From: Clostridiales bacterium
Lineage (GTDB): Bacteria; Bacillota; Clostridia; Lachnospirales; Lachnospiraceae
Reading direction: 5' to 3'
Length of the DNA: 12,218 nt
Assembly (NCBI GenBank): GCA_018369015.1
Contig: JAGZDD010000115.1
Span: 1-12,218 of the forward strand
Of this stretch, positions 1 to 4,775 are shown one piece after another; the stretch's first letter is position 1, and every line of letters begins with the position of its first letter. Below the pieces are notes generated by a model. The model ran no database searches, was not told the origin of the DNA, and saw nothing but the letters and a program-made list of their open reading frames with translations. A program made the translations under genes and the position numbers.

Positions 1-204
1 GAAGGAAGTTTCCTCTGATAAGTTCATTTGATTCTGAACCAGAACGACAACTAGCTGTTATCATTCCCGTTCTTTACTTTGGTTTTTGTTCTTAAAAATT
101 CTCTCCTGCCAGCCTTCTGACTGACAGCTTTTGGAATTTTCGGGATTGTTTTATTGTTTAATTATCAATGTTCTGTTTTATTTCCCGCCGCTCTCTCAAG
201 CAGC
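1..204 (-). other. Probable leader of a leftward stable-RNA (rRNA-like) operon
   Basis: No open reading frame here is credible; the stretch is T-rich on the plus strand. Read leftward from the promoter at 211-239, it begins at the predicted start site with a small hairpin (GCTGCT pairing with AGCGGC, 187-192 with 199-204). It continues with an A-rich stretch containing GAACATTGATAATTAAAC (about 152-169), which resembles the boxA-like leader segments of Firmicutes rRNA operons. The region runs off the left edge with no start codon or ribosome binding site. Promoter strength, tandem arrangement and a non-coding leader together suggest an rRNA or tRNA operon to the left. The mature RNA is not in the window, so this is inference. 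Confidence 0.5.
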
Positions 205-210
205 TTTGAT

Positions 211-239
211 AGATTATCATACTTGTCAGTTTTTGTCAA
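211..239 (-). promoter_or_regulatory. Downstream promoter (P2) of the tandem leftward pair
   Basis: On the minus strand there is a perfect -35 TTGACA (234-239), a 17-bp spacer and a -10 TAATCT (211-216) with an extended TGA just upstream. Transcription should start near 204. Upstream of the -35 are several runs of A on the minus strand (about 241-285), like the UP elements of rRNA promoters. It lies about 105 bp downstream of a second, similar promoter. Confidence 0.7.
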
Positions 240-315
240 GTACTTTTTTCTATTTTTTTGAATTTCTTTTTTCAAGAGATTCTTTTGTTTGCCATCTCTC
301 GCAGACAGCTTTCAT

Positions 316-344
316 ATAATATCATCTTATTTTGCATATGTCAA
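316..344 (-). promoter_or_regulatory. Upstream promoter (P1) of the tandem leftward pair
   Basis: On the minus strand there is a perfect -35 TTGACA (339-344), exactly 17 bp of spacer and a -10 TATTAT (316-321) preceded by TGA, an extended -10. A-runs on the minus strand at about 350-377 look like an UP element. Transcription should start near 309 and run leftward through P2. Tandem promoters about 100 bp apart, both with A-tracts, are characteristic of rRNA operons in Firmicutes. Confidence 0.7.
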
Positions 345-387
345 CACCTTTTTTCAAATTTTTTCTATTTTTTGTCCTCCTCAGGCA

Positions 388-403
388 CATGGCTGAATAG
401 TTT
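388..403. repeat. Solitary end of a dispersed palindromic repeat
   Basis: The sequence CATGGCTGAATAGTT matches 15 bases of the right end of the MITE-like element at 8658-8761. No partner tip is found within about 130 bp to the left, so this looks like a single end or a decayed copy. It sits between the LysR stop codon and the leftward promoter P1. The rest of 404-479 is AT-rich and shows no clear terminator or gene. Confidence 0.5.
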
Positions 404-479
404 CTTCTTTTTTGATATTTTTATAACACCACACAAAATCCATCTCTTCTAAGACATGAATAACCTTATATTTTTGCAT

Positions 480-1382
480 TTACACCCTTTTCACAAAATA
501 TTCGATAAATAATGCTATAGACGGATTATTATTTTCCCTTTTCCATATAATATCCATAGAGCTATACAATCCATCCAATTCAAAACATTTAATTTCGGGA
601 TTATCTGTACCTGTTAAGAAACGATCACACAAAACAACCTCGTCTTTTCCTCTCAACGCCAAAATCAGGGCATGGGCATTAGGTACATATCTGGCAATCC
701 TCGGCGCAAATCCAGCCCTGCTGCAAATTTGGGCGACATGGGTATAAGAATCACTTTTCTCTCCCGGAGATATTAGAATAAACCTCTGATTTATCAGATC
801 ACAAAGCTTAAGCTTTTCTTTTTGTGCTAAGGGATTGCTCTTAAGCATGCATACCACGATCGGGCTTAAAGCGATTTTCCTGCTCTCTATATCTTGCCCC
901 CAACATTCGCCGCTGCTTTCAGGCCAGAGAACTAAATCTATACTGCCCTCTAACAGCTTTTTCTTCATTTCATAAAACTGACAAAATTCTATATAACATG
1001 CAACCCCTGGATGCTGTTCAAAAAACTCCCGGATCAAACGGGAATATTTCATATCTAACGAATCTACACATCCGACCCGTAAACTCTTTGCCGCATCTTT
1101 TTGCATATCGCCGGCTTTGGCTACTGACGCCTCAAAACATTCCAGCAAGCCTGTCCATTGAGAAGCCAAATACTCTCCTACCGGTGTCAGCGCTACCGGG
1201 CGCTTTGACCGTTCAAATAAATGAAATCCGACAGTTGCCTCAAGAGCAGAGATTTTCTTACTCAATGTTGGCTGAGTAATATTCATCTGTTCAGACACCT
1301 TTGAAAAGTTTTTTTCTCTGGCTACCTCCAGAAATAGCTGTATCTGATATATGCTTATATCAAAATAATTCCATCTTTTCAA
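480..1382 (-). CDS. LysR-family transcriptional regulator
   Basis: A 300-residue DNA-binding regulator of the LysR family. The N-terminal winged helix-turn-helix (about residues 8-67) shows the family pattern: YQIQLFLEVAREKNFSKVSEQ, then ITQPTLSKKISALEATVGFHLFER and TPVGEYL. The remainder is the two-lobed effector-binding domain (about 95-300), with SLRVGCVDSLD opening the first lobe. The start is chosen at a TTG (1382) preceded by GGAAAGAGG at 8-nt spacing (1391-1399). An upstream in-frame TTG at 1478 would add 32 residues atypical of the family and lies upstream of the -10 box, so it cannot be on the transcript. The usual total length of about 300 aa fits the shorter form. LysR proteins commonly control a divergent neighbour, here the phloretin-hydrolase-like gene, though a GC-rich repeat now separates them. 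The effector is unknown. Confidence 0.93.
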   Translation of the reverse strand: MKRWNYFDISIYQIQLFLEVAREKNFSKVSEQMNITQPTLSKKISALEATVGFHLFERSKRPVALTPVGEYLASQWTGLLECFEASVAKAGDMQKDAAKSLRVGCVDSLDMKYSRLIREFFEQHPGVACYIEFCQFYEMKKKLLEGSIDLVLWPESSGECWGQDIESRKIALSPIVVCMLKSNPLAQKEKLKLCDLINQRFILISPGEKSDSYTHVAQICSRAGFAPRIARYVPNAHALILALRGKDEVVLCDRFLTGTDNPEIKCFELDGLYSSMDIIWKRENNNPSIALFIEYFVKRV

Positions 1383-1390
1383 AACCGTAA

Positions 1391-1399
1391 CCTCTTTCC
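1391..1399 (-). promoter_or_regulatory. Ribosome binding site deciding the LysR start
   Basis: GGAAAGAGG on the minus strand lies 8 nt before the TTG at 1382-1380. No other in-frame start near the helix-turn-helix has comparable spacing. Confidence 0.7.
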
Positions 1400-1410
1400 A
1401 ATATAATATT

Positions 1411-1423
1411 TTCCATTTTGGAA
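1411..1423. promoter_or_regulatory. Small dyad in the LysR 5' leader
   Basis: TTCC-ATTTT-GGAA is an inverted repeat between the LysR promoter and its ribosome binding site. It could be an autoregulatory operator, but it is only 4 bp per arm and may be chance in this AT-rich stretch. Confidence 0.2.
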
Positions 1424-1464
1424 TACTATCTTTCCTTATTGCTATTTCCCAAATAGTTATTTTT

Positions 1465-1494
1465 ATTATAGAATACAAATAACAGTTCTGTCAA
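1465..1494 (-). promoter_or_regulatory. Sigma-A promoter of the LysR gene
   Basis: On the minus strand there is a perfect TTGACA (1489-1494), an 18-bp spacer and a perfect TATAAT (1465-1470). Transcription should begin near 1458, giving a leader of about 75 nt before the TTG start. The promoter lies about 40 bp from the GC-rich repetitive element. Confidence 0.8.
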
Positions 1495-1531
1495 AACTGC
1501 ACCGACAGGCTAATTCATAACTCCTAACAAT

Positions 1532-1902
1532 TTACTATGAAAGCCCCGGACGGCGGCTATGAGGCAGGGCGTGCTTGCACGCAATGATTCATAGACATCG
1601 GACGGGCAAGGTGGTATGAGTGCGGGGTGCTGCGTGCCAGTGTTGCTAAGCGCCGGTGGCGCTTGTCCAGCAACGACCGAAGCGGAACGTAGACCACGCG
1701 TCCAGCACCGACCGGAGCGTAGACATGCCGAAGGCAGAACGTAACGCACGGTACTGCGTGCCTGTGACACGCGTTTAGCGCCGACCGGAGTGGAACGTAG
1801 ACATACCACCGGCAGATGGCGGAGTAGCACAGGCATGGAACCATCTGGCTTTCATTCGTAGTGGTGCCGCGCGCAGCGCGGCATGGAAGTTTAGTTACTA
1901 TT
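1532..1902. repeat. GC-rich dispersed repetitive element, copy 1
   Basis: A block of about 370 bp, sharply richer in GC than its flanks, with no credible gene. The segment 1787-1902 recurs in reverse orientation at the right edge of the window (12091-12218), about 92% identical over the core. It contains three degenerate copies of a 22-27-bp unit around CGACCGGAGTGGAACGTAGAC (1669-1695, 1704-1725, 1777-1802) and perfect short hairpins (1569-1574 with 1577-1582; 1865-1872 with 1876-1883). Its ends carry TTACTAT in direct orientation (1532-1538 and 1895-1901). The right end is AGTTACTATT, like the tips of the short palindromic repeats elsewhere here. No transposase is present. It fills the control region between the LysR promoter and the divergent hydrolase gene. 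Confidence 0.75.
1865..1883. repeat. Perfect GC hairpin inside copy 1
   Basis: TGCCGCGC and GCGCGGCA form an 8-bp stem around a GCA loop. The same palindrome, with complementary changes of orientation, is kept in copy 2 near 12123-12139. Conservation of the pairing hints at a folded RNA or a protein-bound structure. Confidence 0.55.
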
Positions 1903-1920
1903 TGCAGATCCCCCATAAAC

Positions 1921-1936
1921 GGTAACACAATTTACC
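1921..1936. promoter_or_regulatory. Candidate operator upstream of the hydrolase gene
   Basis: GGTAA-N6-TTACC is a 16-bp dyad just right of the GC-rich element and about 125 bp before the hydrolase start. It could be a site for the divergent LysR protein, but it does not fit the T-N11-A motif exactly. No convincing -35/-10 pair was found between 1903 and 2062. Confidence 0.25.
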
Positions 1937-2049
1937 CTAAGTTGTTAAAGGTCTGCTCGCTTAAGCTTTGCTGTTAATGCCTTTTTCCTCTGACGGAACA
2001 CATCCTTGGTAATGGCAGCACCGGCTTATCCTCAAAACGACAATTACAG

Positions 2050-2057
2050 AAAGGAAG
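2050..2057 (+). promoter_or_regulatory. Ribosome binding site deciding the hydrolase start
   Basis: AAAGGAAG lies 5 nt before the ATG at 2063. The upstream in-frame TTG (2006) and ATG (2012) have no such signal. Confidence 0.6.
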
Positions 2058-2062
2058 ATATT

Positions 2063-2956
2063 ATGAACAATAAAAATGATTTAATCGCTGAAGGCCGTCG
2101 TCGTAAATGGGAAATTTCCTTTGATCCGGAGCGCCCTATTCCGTTTGTTAAGCATTGCGGCCGCACATTTTCGGATATTACCGACCGCAATGAGTTGTAC
2201 AGGCTTTCTTGTGAATTATCCGACACGGAAAAATCATCCGCTTTTGCAAAATATTTTAATCTCGGCCCGGCAATGCCCTGCGAGGAAAATATACGAGCCA
2301 CAGAGTATCAGCAGCCAATCGCCCCATCCGAGGGCTTTATGATTGAGGATTTTGTTAATCATATGGATGTTGACGGCTGCAATCCATTAAAAACAGGCTA
2401 CTGTATACTTTCAAACGGCGTAGGCTTTGGCACCGCCACAACCCTTATGCCGGGATGTACCGCTGAAATAATGACCCATTTTATCCATCATTTCAATCCG
2501 CCAGAGGACTTATATTATAAAGCCTGGTTTCCTGGCGGCCATATCCGCCACTATGCAGACATGGCTGTCGAGGATGTAGGCTTCGGCATGGTACAGCTCC
2601 GCTTTATTGAAGGTCTTAATGGTGATTCCATAGGTATGCCAAATCCTCCAATCCATGACCACGGAAATATCGGAATTACCGGCGCCAATATTTTGTGCCA
2701 GCCTCTCCATCAGCCGGACGCAGAGCCTTTATATATAACTGAATTATGCTACTACCGACTAATTCCAGAAGGCTATGAACAAAGAGTCACCTTTTGGGTA
2801 GGGATGCATTTTAAAAATGGTAAATCCGTACTCCATCTGCCCGGCAAAAAACCTGTACATCCATCCTTGCCCTCTGCACTTGCCCGACATAGCGCCTGGG
2901 AAACAGCAACATTTATGCGCAATGTTATGGAATTTTGGAAAGACAGCAAGAATTGA
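2063..2956 (+). CDS. Phloretin hydrolase / DAPG hydrolase family enzyme
   Basis: A 297-residue soluble protein that I assign to the PhlG/phloretin hydrolase family. These zinc enzymes cleave the C-C bond between an aromatic polyphenol ring and an acyl group, such as phloretin to phloroglucinol plus phloretate, or 2,4-diacetylphloroglucinol to the monoacetyl form. Recognisable stretches are the GYCILSNGVGFG segment followed by MPGCTAEI (about 111-136), YKAWFPGGH (about 152-160), the RLIPEGYEQRVTFWVG strand, and a C-terminal HSAWE (H276, E280) matching the HxxxE zinc pair of PhlG. H139 and E170 are 31 residues apart, the spacing I recall for the other two PhlG ligands (H129, E160); this is not an alignment. 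There is no signal peptide, so it should be cytoplasmic. The gene stands alone, divergent from a LysR regulator, and ends at a strong terminator. Exact substrate unknown; family call fairly secure. Confidence 0.8.
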   Translation: MNNKNDLIAEGRRRKWEISFDPERPIPFVKHCGRTFSDITDRNELYRLSCELSDTEKSSAFAKYFNLGPAMPCEENIRATEYQQPIAPSEGFMIEDFVNHMDVDGCNPLKTGYCILSNGVGFGTATTLMPGCTAEIMTHFIHHFNPPEDLYYKAWFPGGHIRHYADMAVEDVGFGMVQLRFIEGLNGDSIGMPNPPIHDHGNIGITGANILCQPLHQPDAEPLYITELCYYRLIPEGYEQRVTFWVGMHFKNGKSVLHLPGKKPVHPSLPSALARHSAWETATFMRNVMEFWKDSKN

Positions 2957-2981
2957 AAATACTTACCCTCATAAAAAAGCA

Positions 2982-3022
2982 TCCGTGTTTCTGACCATAA
3001 AAAGAGAAACACGGACGTTTTT
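2982..3022 (+). terminator. Bidirectional intrinsic terminator
   Basis: TCCGTGTTTCT (2982-2992) pairs perfectly with AGAAACACGGA (3005-3015) around a 12-nt loop. On the plus strand it is followed by CG and five T (3018-3022). On the minus strand it is followed by GC-rich closure and six T (2978-2973). It therefore serves both the hydrolase gene and the convergent binding-protein gene. Confidence 0.9.
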
Positions 3023-3039
3023 AACATAAATATATATTT

Positions 3040-4620
3040 TTATTCCTGTGAAATCCACGCGTCAAGCTGCGCCTGAACGCCATCAGCCACCTGGTCAATA
3101 CCTGCTGCATTAAGCTTCTGCAAAAATTCCTCCAATGTAGCATCTACATCCTGGGCCAGGCCATTTTGCAGAGTTCCCGCATATTCGTTCACTGCGCTTG
3201 TAATCGCCGCGATTTGTGTTCCAAATTCTGAAACATCCGCCGAAAACCCAAAGGTCGCAGATTTCGATGCCTCTGCATTAATTTCTTTGCTGATTTCACG
3301 GCTTTCTGGGTCATCTCCTTCCCATACGCCAGCTAAATACTGATTTCCAAACAGCCATGTCATATCAATATGGTATCCGGCATTTGTAGAATCGTACCCT
3401 TTGGGATACCCGTATGTACCGTCGTCCTTTACGACATAGTCGCTTCCTTCAATGCCATAATTAAGTAGATCCACAACCTCCTTATCTGTGTACATCAAGT
3501 TCAAAAATTTTACCGCTGCCTCCGGCTCCTTCGACGTTACAGGAACAACCCATGTATTCGTATTGTAGGACGTTGTTTCCAAAGGCAGTGAATAGATCAT
3601 CACAGTCGTCATATCGTATTCACAGCTTGCAATCGTAGAAATTTTAGTAGCGTTTTGCGCTGTAAAAAATGTACTGAAAAATTTCCCACTGGCAATCTGG
3701 GTATAATTGCTGTCCGTGCTTGTTGCTGAATCCTTATACACCAGCCCTTTATCGTACCAGTCTTTAACAAGCTTCACAGACGCCTTGTATTCCGGCGTTT
3801 CATACAGACAAACAACCGCTTCCGGCTGGCTGTCCATCGTTCCTATATAATCATTGGCCATTTTAGTAAATACGGAAGCAGCAAAAAATTCGTTCTCAAA
3901 TAAAACATTCGTAAAATGGAGCGGCCCCGCTGCCTGCGACGAAGCAATTGGAGTGAGATCTGTATTTTCTTTTACGGCTAACAGTATTTCCTCAATATCT
4001 GCCATTGACGAAATGTTTTGTGCTTTTTCAAGCAGCCCAAGCTGCTCAAGAATATCCGTGCGCATCGTAAAATAAATGTTGCTCACATTGTCTTTATACA
4101 TGGGAACGCCCAGCAATTCGCCATTCTGCGAACATGTTTCCAGCTCATCTTTTTCAAAAAGCGATAAAACGTCCGGTGCGTATTCTTCCATATAATCATT
4201 GAGAGGCATACACTGATTCTGAGCCTGCATCGAAGAAAATGCTGTAGACCCGGCAAAAAATGTGGCCATCAGATCCAAATCCTCGTTTCCGGCAATCATT
4301 AAATTCACCTGCTGATCATAGCTTCCCATCCCAAAGGGCAGCAAATTTACATGAACATTGATTTTATTTTCTGAGATTTCATTAATCGCATCCTCCACAG
4401 CCTGCAGGCTCTCTGAATTTGGCTCCACCCCTGTAAAAAATGCCATTGTAATTTCAGAAATATCCTCCCCGTCTTCTCCTAAAGCTTCGCTGCCTTTTTC
4501 TTTGCTGTTTTCCCCGGCATTTCCCTCCAATGTTTCCCGTGGCGTTTCCTGGTTGCCGCAAGCCCCAAGCATCAGGCCTGCTGCCAAAACAGCGGATAAA
4601 ATAAAGAATTTCTTCATCAT
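3040..4620 (-). CDS. ABC transporter sugar-binding lipoprotein (DUF3502 type)
   Basis: An extracellular solute-binding lipoprotein of about 526 residues, of the type feeding oligosaccharide ABC importers in Firmicutes. It begins with a lipoprotein signal peptide: MMKK, a hydrophobic run, and lipobox LGAC with lipidated Cys at 21. A Glu/Gly/Ser-rich linker (about 23-50) follows. The mature body has the family 1 solute-binding fold, with VNLMIAGNEDLDLMATFF typical of the hinge region. The C-terminal part (about 385-526), including GFSADVSEFGTQIAAI and NAAGIDQV, looks like the DUF3502 domain. The ribosome binding site AGGAGG lies 5 nt before the first ATG and 8 nt before the second (4617), so MKKFF is an equally good start. 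It follows the glycosidase in the same direction, but a 122-bp repeat lies between them. No permease or ATPase gene is in the window. Ligand unknown, probably an oligosaccharide or glycoside. Confidence 0.88.
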   Translation of the reverse strand: MMKKFFILSAVLAAGLMLGACGNQETPRETLEGNAGENSKEKGSEALGEDGEDISEITMAFFTGVEPNSESLQAVEDAINEISENKINVHVNLLPFGMGSYDQQVNLMIAGNEDLDLMATFFAGSTAFSSMQAQNQCMPLNDYMEEYAPDVLSLFEKDELETCSQNGELLGVPMYKDNVSNIYFTMRTDILEQLGLLEKAQNISSMADIEEILLAVKENTDLTPIASSQAAGPLHFTNVLFENEFFAASVFTKMANDYIGTMDSQPEAVVCLYETPEYKASVKLVKDWYDKGLVYKDSATSTDSNYTQIASGKFFSTFFTAQNATKISTIASCEYDMTTVMIYSLPLETTSYNTNTWVVPVTSKEPEAAVKFLNLMYTDKEVVDLLNYGIEGSDYVVKDDGTYGYPKGYDSTNAGYHIDMTWLFGNQYLAGVWEGDDPESREISKEINAEASKSATFGFSADVSEFGTQIAAITSAVNEYAGTLQNGLAQDVDATLEEFLQKLNAAGIDQVADGVQAQLDAWISQE

Positions 4621-4651
4621 AAAAACCTCCTCACATCATTATTGTTTCATT

Positions 4652-4773
4652 GTTACTATTCACGGCTTCGCCAAGAATCGTAACTTCGCCGGCTCATTTA
4701 GAGTTTTTGCTTTGCCCCCCGTTGACGCTTCACTTCAACAGATCGCGCCAGTTGCCAAGCTGTGAATAATAAC
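4652..4773. repeat. MITE-like element between glycosidase and binding-protein genes
   Basis: A 122-bp non-coding element with imperfect terminal inverted repeats: GTTACTATTCAC at the left (4652-4663) and GTGAATAATAAC at the right (4762-4773), one mismatch. It is flanked by GTTTCATT (4644-4651) and GTTTAATT (4774-4781), a possible 8-bp target duplication with one change. The right flank overlaps the glycosidase stop codon. The left 33 bases (4652-4684) are themselves a hairpin closely matching 12066-12098. Confidence 0.6.
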
Positions 4774-4775
4774 GT

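Noticed and set aside
131..452. Two short plus-strand reading frames in the left gene-free region.
   Set aside because: They are Phe-rich translations of T-rich DNA, have no ribosome binding site, and lie opposite the tandem leftward promoters.
1669..1802. CRISPR array from the three repeated units in the GC-rich element.
   Set aside because: The units are degenerate, spaced irregularly (about 9 and 52 bp apart), and no cas gene is present.
1510..1928. Two overlapping minus-strand reading frames of 108 and 123 residues within the GC-rich element.
   Set aside because: They are Cys/Arg/His-rich translations of the tandem repeat (recurring VYVPLRS-like words), lack ribosome binding sites, and overlap each other in different frames, which is typical of open frames produced by GC-rich repeats.
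2006..2062. An N-terminal extension of the hydrolase starting at TTG 2006 or ATG 2012.
   Set aside because: Neither has a ribosome binding site, while the ATG at 2063 does; the extra 19 residues look like translated leader.
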